Below are positions 37,401 to 50,022 of a stretch of DNA of 64,000 nt, in pieces. Under the pieces are notes generated by a model, which was not told the origin of the DNA, ran no database searches, and was given only the letters and a program-made list of their open reading frames with translations. A program made the position numbers and the translations under genes. The stretch is taken from positions 37,480,230 through 37,544,229 of the forward strand of contig CM032121.1 in NCBI GenBank assembly GCA_018894105.1, given 5' to 3'. The stretch is from Jacaranda mimosifolia. Taxonomy: Eukaryota; Streptophyta; Magnoliopsida; Lamiales; Bignoniaceae. Numbering within the stretch: position 1 is the stretch's first letter; each line of letters starts with the position of its first letter.

Positions 37401-38043
37401 GAGCTCGCCGTCGGGCTTAATTTTTCGGCCATTCCGACGATTTTTTTGGGTCAAAATTGGTATGGTTGTGCTCCTCTCAGCTAGAGAAAGCCAACCATAG
37501 TTTTAGTTTTAGGTTTCATGGCCATTTTCCGGTAGTTTGCACAGTGGGTAGAGGTGGGGTAGATTATGAGAATTTAATAAAAATTTGGCCTTCAACTATA
37601 TATATAAAAGTATTTTCCAGACCTTTCAATCCGACCCTAAAACTTTTGGCCAACTTCAATATTGCCCCAAAACTTTCAAACCACCTTCAATTTAGTCCTC
37701 CAACTTCTGTTTCTTGCACTTTGACCCCCAGAATTCCTATTTCTGAACAATCAAGTCCAAACAAATTTATTTTGAGGTCCTCAAACTTTTATTTCTCTCA
37801 CATTGAGCCCCAGAACTTCTGAAATTTTTGCAATCAAGTCCTCTTTATTTATTTTTTCGAGCCTTAAAATCCGATCAATCGATATCTTAATTTCTAAATC
37901 CTTATTTGTTCAAAATACCGAATTTTAGGGGTGCTACATTAGGGATAAGATAAAAAGTTATTGTCACTTAATACATGTTATTAGTGACAAATTTTACTTT
38001 ATCATTTATTATTTTGTTACTAATATTATATGTTTTTGTAGTG
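34496..38043. mobile_element. Small CACTA-like element split by a solo LTR
   Basis: Left end TACTACAAAGAAAAA, right end (complement) CACTACAAAAACATA, flanked by AAT on both sides (34493-34495, 38044-38046). The interior is built of repeated TTGTCACTAAT/GTGACAA words in both orientations. Without the LTR and one copy of its duplication, the element is about 450 bp. Relics of the same family lie at 21960, 23990 and 25430. Confidence 0.6.
34847..37938. mobile_element. Solo LTR, 3,092 bp, with TSD TTAGG
   Basis: Starts TGTAACGCCCCGACC, ends GGGGTGCTACA (inverted TGTA..TACA ends) and is flanked by TTAGG on both sides (34842-34846, 37939-37943). There is no primer-binding site, polyprotein or second LTR, so it is a recombined solo LTR. 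Ends of this type and the large size suggest Ty3/gypsy. A TATA-like TATATATAAAAG sits near 37597-37608. An inverted CCGGAAG/CTTCCGG pair lies near the left end. The 121-codon frame at 37457-37822 is inside the LTR and not a gene. Confidence 0.82.
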
Positions 38044-38297
38044 AATATAAAAAATATCTGCTGGGTAATATCGAATTCGTTGGTCTGAGAGGCCGTGAAA
38101 AGGGCTGGCAACATGGAAACATATACTATATAATTTTATAAATTAACATTCTTTTTATATCTTTTACATATACGAAATGAACAATTCAACTTATATCACA
38201 GTGTGTTTCACCATTATACTGATTGGTCAGTGAATTTTAAAAAAGAATCTATTTCAGTGAATATTTTTCTCTTTTATTGCATACCATAAACCACAAA

Positions 38298-38703
38298 TCT
38301 ATACTATTATAAAAAGAAAGACTGTTTTGTATCTAAAGTGGAAGTTATTTTTGATTTTTTACATAATTTACCCTTCAATTATTTCAGCAACTAAAATGGG
38401 TAATGCGGTTTGAAGGATAAAATTGAGAATTTAGTACAAAAATGTGGTTTGGATACAAATTTACTAATATTTCAAATTTATCCTTTAAGTTGACATATAG
38501 AAGTGATGGTTCAATAAGATTGTAATTGTACTTTTTACAAAATTCACAAACCCATAAATTCGTATTGTCGAAATTCTATCTTCCATTATTTTTTTTATCA
38601 TATCTTTTAACTTTACTCGTAATTTAAATTATTTTATGTATTAATTTTAAATAATTCAATAAGTAATTTTATGCTCACAAAAATTGCTTGCAACAACTGC
38701 TAG
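38298..38703 (+). mobile_element. Non-autonomous Helitron, 406 bp
   Basis: Begins TCTATACTATTATAAAAAG immediately after an A and ends CTAG immediately before a T, the Helitron A|T target with TC...CTRR termini. A short stem TTGCTTGCAA lies just upstream of the CTAG (38683-38692). No Rep/helicase coding. Confidence 0.65.
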
Positions 38704-39475
38704 TGTATCTAAATATTCTTCTAAAAAATTTAATTATGAATTAAATACACTTAGTGTATACTCGTAACTTGGAAGACATGATAAAAATAGAGTATGTAAT
38801 ATGCAAATTTTATTGGTCTTTTGTTTTGTGCCTATCAAGTTATTAATGGGTGGGGTAATCTCCAAATTAATTCCTAATAAATGAAATGCTTTGATGGAAG
38901 GACAAAGAAAACCATGCATTTTAGAGTTAAAGAGACGTCCCACTTGTCTCCTACTCTAAATAAGCATCTTTTTCGACATTTTTTTTCCGACGTAGAAAAT
39001 CAAAAATTAAATATTTGTTGCAAATCAATTAATTTAAAAAATTGATTGATTCGCGGACTAATTTTAATAAATAATTAATATCTAACTCAGAGTTGTTACA
39101 TGAGAGTTTTTTTTTTTTTTTTTATCTTTTTTTTAAGTTGTTACATGAGAGTTGTCATATGTTTGATTTATTTAATGTCTTGTTTGGGCAACATCAAAAC
39201 ATTTTCCCTTTTTTCTTTTTTGGTGGGGGGGAGGTGGGGGGGCGGGGGGAATCGGGGGCACCAACCATCATGGGTTGAGAAATGGGCCAGCCCGTTATTT
39301 ACAAAAGCCCATGTTAAAAATAGAAAAGCCCAAAACTTGTAAGAGGAAGAGGGAGACTACTATGGGACAAAGGTCAACCCAAACTGCAGACATTATTTTA
39401 AAGAAATAAAAAGATTAAAAAAAATATTTTAAGGAAATATACCATTTATTTATTGTTTAAGGTCGTGCTACTAGG
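38704..39475. other. Intergenic DNA
   Basis: Contains a T-run near 39107-39123 and a G-rich patch at 39222-39256. No gene. Confidence 0.45.
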
Positions 39476-40128
39476 ACTATCAATGTGTCAGATTTGGATA
39501 AAATCAATCATATCTGAATTCGAATCCAATTATCAAAATTCATATCCAAATTCGACCCGACATCGTATAAGATCTTTATTAGTCAATACTAGGGGTGACA
39601 AATTGGGCTATAAACCATGGGTCCAACCCAACCCACATGATTTTGGGTTGGATTGGATTGGATTCCAAAATTTTAAAAATAGATTGTGGTGGGTTGTATT
39701 TGGTTTGGGTTCAAAGTAGGTTTAAGTGAGTTAAAAATGAGTTCAAGCAATTAATTTAACAAATTAAAAAATAACTTCAAATTAATAATCATAAGTTTAT
39801 ATTATTTTTATTTTCTCATTTTTGTCAAAGTCTCGTAAGTTTGGATCATTAATAATATTTAAATTGAAATAATCATCTTGGACTTAGGTTAGTTGTCTTG
39901 AATTTTTCTCAAAACATAAATTTTAATATATGAATAATATATGAAAGTGATCATAGGAATAAATATTGTATATACTAATTGAAAATAAGTTCTAAATTTA
40001 ATTTGCTGCTTAACTAATATTGCATGTCAATAGTAAGATTGACATACAACTTATATATATTAATTCTTGAAAAATGAAAACTATACAAATTCTTTATTGA
40101 AAATTTAATATACATTTATTGGTGTGAT

Positions 40129-40671
40129 TAGGGGTGGGCGTTCAAATCGGGTAGGTCGGGTTTGGGAAGTTCAGATCGGGTACCCGATTTTTTGGGTAGT
40201 AATTTTAACTATCCGACACCGACCTAAAATTATCAGGTACCCGACACTAGATATTATTTAAAATATCTAAAATAAAAAAAAGAAAAAGAAAAATGATTTA
40301 GCCTCTTTCATATATATATATATATATAATATTATAATATGTAATATCTATTTATATATATGGTATATATAATAAGTATTTTATATATTTGATATATATA
40401 GATATACATATATATTGAATATATAATATATATATATATATATAAAGATAACTATAAAAGATCATTATTATATATATTATATCTATTTATATACAAATTA
40501 AAGTTGGGTACCCGAACTATCCGATCGAGTAGGACTTCCTACCCGATATTTTATTCGGATATTGAGTACTTGACCTACAATTTTTTAAATTAAAAAAATC
40601 CAACTCGATCAGATATTATCGGATTGGGTCGGGTCGGTACTCAAATTACCTGATCGGAACGCCCACCCCTA
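40129..40671. mobile_element. hAT-type MITE, 543 bp, nested
   Basis: Ends TAGGGGTGGGCGTTC on both sides, with GGGTACCCGA arms, flanked by GGTGTGAT/GAAGTGAT (6 of 8). The interior has (AT)n tracts. Confidence 0.78.
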
Positions 40672-41002
40672 GAAGTGATAATGGTGTCATTTTCTTCAAA
40701 ATGATAATTTTTTTTAAAGAAAATAACTACCAGAATTATAATTAATTATGAACATAATTACATATGAAAAATTAATAAAATAAGTATATAATCTAATAAA
40801 TCTCCCATTGTACTATAAAATTTCATATTGAATATAAGATATAAAAGATATATTAATATTACTATTGTTTTTGAATTAATTTTTTTGATTAAGTAATTTT
40901 TTTTTAATTTTTTTCATTTGGATCCATTTTCAACCCAACCCAATCCATGTTCAACCTAACCCAAACCATTTTCAACCCACTTACTAAAACCCATATTGAG
41001 CC

Positions 41003-41833
41003 TAGGGGTGATAATTTTTGACACAACAAGATAATACGATACAAATCGACACGATATTATTGGGTTTAAGTTGGGGGTTATTGGGTCGGGTTGACATGAT
41101 AAGCAACACGAAAATTTTGGGTTGGTTTAGGCTGGGTTTCGAGTTACACAATAAACACCATAATTTTATCGGATAACCCACCAACCTGATACAACACAAC
41201 CCAACCTAACACAAATATTTAAGAAAGGAAAAAAGTATATATTTATGCAGTATGCATATGTTTTATGAATTAATAATTTTGCGTACTTATTCGATGGACT
41301 AAATCTCAATTGGAAGAAGAGAATGACAATAAAGAGATGTATCTTAAATTATAAGTTGAATATGTTATGCTTTTTGCATTTTTAATTAATGACTTGATGT
41401 TAGTTTTAATTAATTTACTTCTAGATTGGATTGTAATGAACTAAATATTACTATTGTTGATGTTGTATAGAAAATTAAATGAAGTCTAATTATCAAATTG
41501 CTTCATGATACAATATACGAGCTACCGGAATATAAAATTGACTTTTTTCTAAATTTTAGGATAAGTTGATTTTTTTCGAAAATCATGATATAGGTTGATT
41601 TTTTTTAATTAAAATTTAAATTGAGTATAAAATATCATAGCTTTTTTAGATGAATTATTAATAAAAAAAATAATCACAAGTTGAAATGAGTTGGATCCGG
41701 GTTGAGACGAAAACTTTCGGGTTGTGTTCGGGTTGAGTACTTTTTGGGTTGGATTCAGGTTAAACAAAATTTTATAATAATCTTATCTCAACCCAACACA
41801 AAATAGCTTAACACGACATGATTGCTACCCTTA
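41003..41833. mobile_element. hAT-type element, 831 bp, nested, perfect 8-bp TSD
   Basis: Ends TAGGGGTGATAATTTTTGAC and (complement) TAAGGGTAGCAATCATG, flanked by identical ATTGAGCC (40995-41002, 41834-41841). The arms carry GGGTTGGGTT/AACCCAACAC. Non-coding. Confidence 0.85.
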
Positions 41834-42193
41834 ATTGAGCCTACCCATATTGAACCCAACCCAATTGACCCCAAACCCAACCCAACCATTTGTCACCCCT
41901 AGTCAGTACTATATCTAAACCTAATGGATATCTAAAATTCGATAAAATTTTTTGGTCCGATTTAATATTTTTTTCTTTTAGATTGTATAAAAATATTATA
42001 TTTATAAAGTAAATTTACGTCATATTTGAATTTTTAACAATATTTCATTATATATTAATCCAAAAGTTAAATATTTGAATACTGAACCTCTATTTCATAT
42101 TATATTAATGCATATGTAAACTATTATACATTATTATATTTGACATTTTTATCAGTATCCTTCTTATTTTTTAAGCTAAAAAATCAATATTAA

Positions 42194-43580
42194 TAAGGGT
42201 TAATTTCATTTTACCCCTTTGTACTATTGAGATTGTATCAGAAAACTCCTTTACTAATAAAACCTTAAACACCACCCCCCACCCAAAACCAACTAGTAGT
42301 GTGAATATTCAATGTTAAATTATTAATATAACCTTTATAAATAAGTTGATTAAACAAACTTAGTAAACTTGATTTATTTTTTTTTATCATAACAAATTAA
42401 CCTTGCAACGTCTATAGCGGAGAGAAAATAAAGCCCACTAAGAAAATAAATAAATAAAATTAATCACCCATGAAAATTGTAGGAGTATATCATGAACTCA
42501 AAAATCCAATAAATTTTGATGGTTGAATTCAATAACACTACAAAGTTATCGGAGAAAGAAGATAAATTAGTTGCTAAACAGCTCTTTCAGTTTAAATCGG
42601 TTAGTACACTCTTAATTTTAAAATACTTTTTTAATTATGTTATTCAATTATTATTAAGTAATGTTAGATTATCAATAAAATAAAATGTATTATATTTTGC
42701 TATTCTTCTAGGCCATATTATTTTGTACAATATTAGAATATGTATTGCAACAATAAATAATTTGATAGTATTTCCAACTTTGTATCTGTCTAGTTTATGC
42801 TCCATTTTACTCAATTTTGATTTCATTACTTGGTTCTTCATCATCAACTTAATATTTGACATTGTTATGTATATGGTGCTTTGATGTAACTTTTCATCAT
42901 TAATTTTGAAAAGTTCATTTATTGCTTGCAAGTTCTTTAATTTTTTATCTTTTTATTGCTTGCAAGTTCTTTAATTTTTTATCTTTTTAGTCCATAAACT
43001 TCAATAATGGTTATTCTATCCTATTCCCTCATCATATATATATATATATATATATTCAGTCCATAAACTTCAATAATGGTTATTCTATCCTATTCCCTCA
43101 TCATATATATATATATATATATGGCTCAATCTAATGCATAAATTTGTATTTATTTAGCTTCTATTAGAAAAATAAGCAGCTAATGAAATCATAAAAATTA
43201 AAAATATATAATAAAAAAATATTCACGTCCCAATCGCAACAACCAACAAAATTTTGTTCCAAGATTATTTACTATGATTGAACAATACTCCTTTAAATAT
43301 AGGTGTATAACTGCTCGAGCATCAGGAATCACTATTTGATGATTTTATATTGTAATAGCTGTTTGATATTATTGTGCATTTAAACTAATGAAAATCTAAT
43401 TAAAGAAGATGATTTTTGTTTGAGAAAAATGTTAGAAATTATAAAAATGGAACATACTATAAATTTTAGTTAGTTCATCAGTGACATGAGGGCTTTAGAA
43501 GGATTTTTGAAGGTTTTCACAATACAAGTAAGTTTTTACACAATCCTCATAGTATAGGGGGGAAAATAAATTTATCCTTA
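42194..43580. mobile_element. Long-TIR element, 1.39 kb, with internal tandem duplications
   Basis: Left TAAGGGTTAATTTCATTTT and right complement TAAGGATAAATTTATTTTCC form imperfect TIRs that continue for about 50 bp (ACTATTGAGATTGT against ACTATGAGGATTGT). Flanks CAATATTAA/CGTATATTAA suggest a decayed duplication of about 9 bp, so Mutator-like is possible. It sits directly at the end of repeat R. A 95-codon minus-strand frame (42644-42931) has no recognised domain; it could be captured sequence or chance. Confidence 0.6.
42921..43122. repeat. Two adjacent tandem duplications (2x34 bp, 2x69 bp)
   Basis: 42921-42954 is repeated exactly at 42955-42988. The next unit, starting AGTCCATAAACTTC and ending in an AT run, is repeated with a 69-bp period (42989-43057, 43058 to about 43122). 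Near-identity implies recent duplication. Confidence 0.9.
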
Positions 43581-46500
43581 CGTATATTAAAAGGGCAATT
43601 TGGGTATAAAAATAAGCATAAGTTATGCATCTGTTAATAAACTAACGATAGGAGCGTGTACTGGGCTATAATCTGGTCTGCTCGATTCTTAATCAACAAG
43701 CCTAGGACCATTATGCTTCTCGATTAATTGGGCCGAGTACACCGGTGCAAGCAACTCAGGCCCAAAACAAAATTGCAAGAGTTTTTATTTTTGGAGAGGT
43801 GAAAAATTGTAGAAAATTTGTAAAATTGAGAAATAATTAAAGTTGAAAGCATTTGAAAATAATAGAAGGGGGGGGGGGGGAAGGTGGTTGGAATGTTTGG
43901 GAAAATAGTAGTGAAAATAATAAAAATGTTCAAAATAATTTAATATTATTTACAAAAATATCAAGCAACTTGTGACAACTTATACTTCTTTACAAAAATA
44001 TTAAGAAACTACAAGAGTTACTCCATAGCTGTTTTCCATCTTATGAAAGGTTAGAAAACACTTTTCAAAACTATTGCAAGCGCTTCCTATGTATCTATAC
44101 TTTAAATCAAAAAAATCAATTCATTTTGATGTGTTTTTACGTGATGTAAATAAAACATCTCTATTTTTCTTTTTAATTCTTATAACAGTAATTTATGCAA
44201 TAATTATCATTTATAATTCTCTCACTCTATGCCCAACTATCATTATTTTATTATATTTTTTTATTTTTAACTATGTAAAAATTTAAATAAATATCTAGAA
44301 ATTGTTAAAAAAAAATTAGTATTATATAAGAAAATAAATAATTTTTTTTTATATTTTATACTATACAAACTCTAACAAACATATACAATGTATCAAAATT
44401 TCTATTTCTTATAAATTAAAAAGTTTTGCACAGATGTGAAAAAAGAAAAGAAATTTAGTATTATTTTACTAGCCCCACATTTGATTTGAAATAAAGTCCG
44501 TCCAAATCAAAGTCAAAAAACTCAAGCAGATTAATTAGGATTTGGTTCCTAAACTAAATCCAAAATTAAGACTTCCACAATCATTTCCTAAGTAGGAAAA
44601 AAGATATGATAAAACTTTCGGTGCATCATTTTATCATGATAGAGATCGTTAATTCAAATACAATAATGATAATTAGGTTAAATTAAGAACATGCATTAAG
44701 TCTACATTTACCACTAATAATTATAAAGGGTGGCCGATTTAAATATTTAACTAAACGTAAATTCGTTAGCATTATTAATCTTTATTGCTACAATAGGTCC
44801 AAAAGTATCTCATCAAATTTTTTACTAACATTCAAACTTTTCACAAGGAATAGTCATTGTTATTGAATAGCATGTCCCTGATTTCATACTCAATTTTGGT
44901 CATAATTTTCAACATAAGACGTCATCAATTCTATTTGAATTATGAATTTTCGATGAAATCGAATTATATCATAAAACATGTATAATTAAATTTAAAATTT
45001 AATAAGTTATAGAATAAAATTTTAAAATAGGCAAAAATTTAATTTTACCTATAAAAGATTATGTACCATACACGTGTTTGTAGGGTTCCCAGTTAAGTTT
45101 GATCGCTTATTCTGCCTACAACCATCGTCAGATTTAGCGAAATTCGGGTTCTGATGATGCCTTCTTCATTATTCAGCCAAATTCGGGTACTGATGATGCT
45201 GCCTTCGTTATTGCTTCCACAACTCTACATTTTTTCCTTCGAAATTTGATGACGAAAAATGCTACTTTTTTTTCTGGGTCATACACTACGGAAGTGAGAC
45301 ATTTTAATAACCAAACATTTTTTTATTTTTATTTTTCAAAAAAAGCTCATTTTAAATTATATTTTTGGACTCTAAAATTTGTTTATGACTTTTTAGTTGT
45401 GAGAGTATTTGATTAAATTTATTTTAAAATGAAAATAGCTACTTCACATTGAGAGGTGAGCTTTTGGATATTAAATACTAAACTTAATAATGGAACTTTT
45501 GGATAAAAAATTTAAAATGTTTGGGATGCAATAGTGCAATTGAAGCTGCGTCTGTAATATAATATCTGGATTTAATTAAATACAATATGAGAGATCTTGT
45601 AGCTAGGTTCATTGATTAAGGTTTGACAGAAGAATATTATAAATTTCTAAAAATTGAATATGCAAATTATGAGATAGAATTTTAATTATTTAAAGAAAGA
45701 TATTAATTAGTTGAATCCCTGATAAAGAAAAGATAAGTATTTATAAATCACTCGCTTATTCTTTTTGAATTTTATGTATCCATGCGGTTAATTTTGAAAA
45801 CCAGTGAGGGTATGCAAGAAGAAATTATTTTGATTGAAAACATATATTCCTGTAATGAATTTCTATGTGAACCTCTAAAAATTAGATACCAGAAAACCTT
45901 AATATTTATTATCGGTTAGAATTAGATCGTGGCAGAATTTCAATCTATACCGACACCATAACATCAAATTGGGGAGGAAGATCATAATTAGAATTGATAG
46001 AAAAGTATACATATGAACTCGAGTAAATACGAAACAAAATTTAAGAGCTTATAGCTTATTACATAGTTAAATAATAAAGAAATTTAAATTGTTTTTCAAT
46101 TTTATGATCCAGTGTGTACTTTTTAAACTTATCCAAACAAACTCGATCATTATCCATTATTTGCATTGATTGTTAATGAAATGTCCCACTAATTTCTAGT
46201 TTTGGTGTCTTGTACCAAGAAATGGAATATCTAGTTATGTATTTTGCATTTTGGGGTATAGAAGACAACAAAGTTGCCCATACATACATATACATATGAA
46301 GGGAACTAATAAGAAGAGTTTGACTTAATATCTCTAAAGTTATGGAAGATACCTTATCTCAATTGCTAATGGTTTCTATTAACCCTTGTATTTTAATTTA
46401 AGTTAGGCGACTAGGATGTCAACAAGATGGGCTTTGGCCAAACTCATAACACTTTTTACTGAATAAATTCAAACTTAAACTCAACTAATTCTCTCTTAAA

Positions 46501-47553
46501 AGGTTCTTTCCTAAAAGGTCAAATTAATGAAGATTGGATTAGGTTGATTCTCTTCCAATTAAATCGATTTAGGACAAGGCCTCAAAAGCATAATAAAAGA
46601 CTATGATCATTATGGTTAGTGTAAAAACTTTTATAATGCTCGAGTCATTCAAGATAGATACACTCAAGAAGTGTAAAGTACTTAAAATAAATTATATATG
46701 TAGAAAAGTAAGTAAAAAGTACTTAAAGTAAGCTATTTGGCCAAAAAAGTCCTCTTTTCCTTGCATTTCATAATCAAAAGTTACAATCGACCTAATATTC
46801 ACGGACAATTTTTCTTAGCCCTTTTGTAACACCAACCATCTAGTTTTCAACCATTGCTATATCTTTCAATTACCTATCATGTGCTCGAGAAGGTCCCTCA
46901 ATTCCTCGACCGGAAGTCAAGTTCTTGTTTTCAATCTAGTAGCTAGTACTGGAATAAAGAACATTGCGGTAGAAAGTCAGAGGTAAAGAAAGGCTAGTCT
47001 GATATGGGAAACTACAAGTGTTATTACATATGTAATAAGAATATACGAAGAAGAAAGATCTATTCAAAAGAATAACTATAAGTTACAATGGCTAGTTTTG
47101 ACTTTAGACTTGGACCCAACAACTTGTTAGGAGTAGGTTTTAGCTTGTTCAGTCGCTTCCTTTGATCCCATACCTTTTGAAGGAAAGGGAAGTTTCACTC
47201 CGATTGGCTTTGTGCTCAATCGCATTGATATTGTGTGACTTGCATCTTAATCAAACCCATTAAGTTTGTAAGACATTACGATTTATGGAGTCCATATCAA
47301 TTATATCAAAGTTAGAATAATCAGCATGTCAAGTTAGAATTAAATCGGATTAGAATTAAAAGGTGCACTTATAAAAATGTCTAATCATTTTATTCAAGTA
47401 TTAAGACAAACATATCATTTAATAATTATAACAAAATCAAAACTAATTAGGCAACCAATTAAACTTGTTAGACTTATTTTATCATTAGAAAAATATTACT
47501 AATTAAAAATTTTCAAAGCAATGATAAAATTACGGTAACTCCAAAAAAGCAAA
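43581..47553. other. AT-rich intergenic DNA
   Basis: G12 run at about 43869-43880. A short imperfect duplication of AAATTCGGGT.CTGATGATGC lies at 45141-45160 and 45180-45200. 46790-47270 is less AT-rich and may be an old retroelement remnant, but I recognise no coding domain or terminal repeats. Frames at 43724, 44074 and elsewhere are low-complexity. Confidence 0.4.
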
Positions 47554-48013
47554 GGTAGTTTTTGGTTATAAATTGTATGTTTCGTATTATGTGTTTTGGA
47601 AGAATGAGTTTTGGGAATGGGGATAGGGATAGGGAATGTGAAGTTGTATTGGGAAATATAATAAATATTTGTTTATATTTTGGGGAATAGTTAGAAAATT
47701 GTTTTAGAAAGTTTTGATATGTTTGTTTATGTTTTTGGAGGAGACAATTTTTACTTTAGCGATCAAATCAATGTTTTTTTTGTTGAAATTTTGGGGTGAA
47801 AATGAAATTGAGTAATTTTTTATAGTAAAAAAAATAATAAAATATATATTATATGTATATATATTTAAAAATGGAGAAGTTTTAAAAATACTAAAAAATA
47901 AAAAAGAGTATTTTGAAAAAACTTAATTTGATATTTTAAAGGGATAAATGATATGTATTTGACTACATTTTGGCAAAATAAAATTGTTTGTCAAAATGTA
48001 ACCAAACATAGCC
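47554..48013 (-). mobile_element. Hairpin-ended Tourist-like MITE, copy 6
   Basis: Left GGTAGTTTTTGG, right CCAAACATAGCC, flanked by AAA on both sides. The hairpin end is at the right (about 47952-48010). Confidence 0.7.
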
Positions 48014-48254
48014 AAAATGTTTGAACACTATAATTTATTTAAAATATGCATTCTCATTTTTTTGAGAAAATTATACGTAATACCTTTTTTGTTCTTATTT
48101 GGTCTGTATAGGAGCACGTGGATGACACAATTTGACACTTACCTTCAAACCCTCCCTCTCGCTATTGGACGGCGTGGCCAGATATGGTGGCTAAGTCAAT
48201 ATGGATGATCCCTTATTGGTCGAGTTAGGGCTAATGGGATAATTTGTCTCAAAC

Positions 48255-48660
48255 TGTCGATGGATCGAATCAATCATATTTAAATTTGAATTTGATTATT
48301 AAAATTTATATTCAAATTCAATCCGATATTTTATAAGATCTTTGTCAATCAGAACTATATTCGATTTCGATGGATATCTAAAATTCGATAAAAAAAAGAG
48401 AGACCCAATTTAATATTCTTTCCTATTTTTTTCCTCCTTTTGGATTGTATAGAAATTTTATAAATTTATAAAGTAAATTTACGACATATTTAAATTTTTT
48501 ATAACTTTTTATTATATATTAGTTCAAAAGTTAAATATTTAAATACTAAATTCTTATTTCACAATATATTAATGCATAGGTGAATTATAATATATTATTA
48601 TATTTGACATTTTATCAGTATTTATTTTATTTTTTAGGTTAAAGTCTCAATATTAATAAT
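48255..48660. repeat. Dispersed repeat R (uninterrupted copy, empty hAT site)
   Basis: Colinear with 39476-39589 + 41902-42193. At the point where that copy holds the hAT nest, this copy simply reads GTCAATCAGAACTATAT (about 48344-48360), so the site here was never occupied. Confidence 0.78.
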
Positions 48661-50022
48661 ATAGTATAAACGCTAATATAGATATTAAGTTAATATACTA
48701 TATAAATTTTATTTTAAAATCTTTATTAATATTATATATAAAAGTATTAATTTAATAAAAAAATTATTAAAGTTCAAATTCATATTTTTAAGAATAAAAT
48801 TACTTAATTTAGTATTTTAAATTATAAATATTTATAATCAAAATTAATTAATTAAATATTTTAATTAAATAAAAATTCTAAAATTTAAATAGAATTCGAA
48901 TTCTATCCATCCACATTCCTAAATTTCTCGTTTGTGGAGCATAATCAAGATATGGGCAGTGGGCCCAAAACACGACACATTTCGACAGTTTTAAAAATTT
49001 TAATAAAGGAGCAAAAGTAGGTGGGGGCCTGCCTGTCCATCCCCAGTTTCCTAGGTTGTTGTTGCATATGAGTCTATGACACGTATTTTGGCTCAAGCAG
49101 GCAATCTTTTTTGTGTTCTTATATTTTTCATAATTATTATGCAGACTTTTCTCTTGTCCTTCAAACACAAACGTTTTCATGGATTTTAGAGGTTTAAAAC
49201 GTTGTGACAAAATATTTTTGCATCTTCTGTCTTGAATCACGTGTTGATTGGAGCCTATTTTGTCCATTTAAGTTGAGATTAGCGTTGAGAAATACGTTTA
49301 ATGTTTATTGAATTGTCAATTAACTTAATAATATCATTATTACATGATTTCAGTGGTCAATGAAATACTAATTTTATTTTTATCTCTTTAAAAAAAGTAT
49401 AAAGTGATTAAAAGAGACACCAATTTTATATCAAATATCAGAAATTAGGGTTATGAGAACAACTTTTAAATATGACTTCTCGTTATGTGTAGAGGTAAAA
49501 TAAGAAATTATAATTTTAGCGAGCCGAATTAAATTTTAATTATATGAAAAAATAACATAAGCATTCTTGACAGGTTAAAAATTTGAAGTTTATTAAAGTT
49601 ATAGATATGATATAATTTTTCTATAGATTATAGAATCATGTTTGTCTTTTGGAGCAAACTCGGTGATCGGGCTGGGGGCTGCCTCCTCTTTCCCTCACTC
49701 TCCTTTCTTTAATATGAACTTTGACTCTTTGAGATATCAAAGTGCTTCTGATCTGGCTTGGCCAATCGTCCTACGCCGCCGGCCGCTGGCCCGCAGTAGC
49801 TCCCTCCTCTCAATCCAAAATTATGTTCTACATTTGAAGTCGAATTGATTTTCTAATTAATTTAAAGTCATATTATGATACAGGGAGAATAAGGTTGTCA
49901 TCTATTTCGATGTAAATTCTTTGATTTTTTTTAGAAAATTATCTAAATAATATTAATCATTACATCTAATTTCAACTTTATAAAGTAAATACAATTATAT
50001 CATCATAATATTAAGTTATAAA
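48661..50022. other. Intergenic DNA with a GC-richer island
   Basis: 49640-49830 stands out with CGCCGCCGGCCGC and a 68-codon frame. I recognise no protein and the flanks lack splice or promoter signals. A 129-codon minus-strand frame at 48878-49267 also has no recognisable domain. Confidence 0.35.

Larger units (their letters stand above)
39590..41901. mobile_element. hAT-type element, 2.3 kb, with two nested hAT insertions
   Basis: Ends TAGGGGTGACAAATTGGG and (complement) TAGGGGTGACAAATGG, flanked by GTCAATAC/GTCAGTAC (7 of 8 identical). Subterminal AACCCAACCC / GGGTTGG arms. No transposase frame. Removing the two inner elements leaves about 940 bp. Confidence 0.82.
39476..42193. repeat. 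Dispersed repeat R (occupied copy), split by the hAT nest
   Basis: 39476-39589 plus 41902-42193 are colinear with 48255-48660: AATCAATCATAT, TATAAGATCTTT, GATATCTAAAATTCGATAAA, ATAAAGTAAATTTACG, TTATATTAATGCATA and ATATTTGACATTTT in the same order. The hAT nest interrupts this copy. Confidence 0.8.

Noticed and set aside
37457..37822. 121-codon plus-strand frame
   Set aside because: Entirely within the solo LTR and without recognisable retroelement domains.
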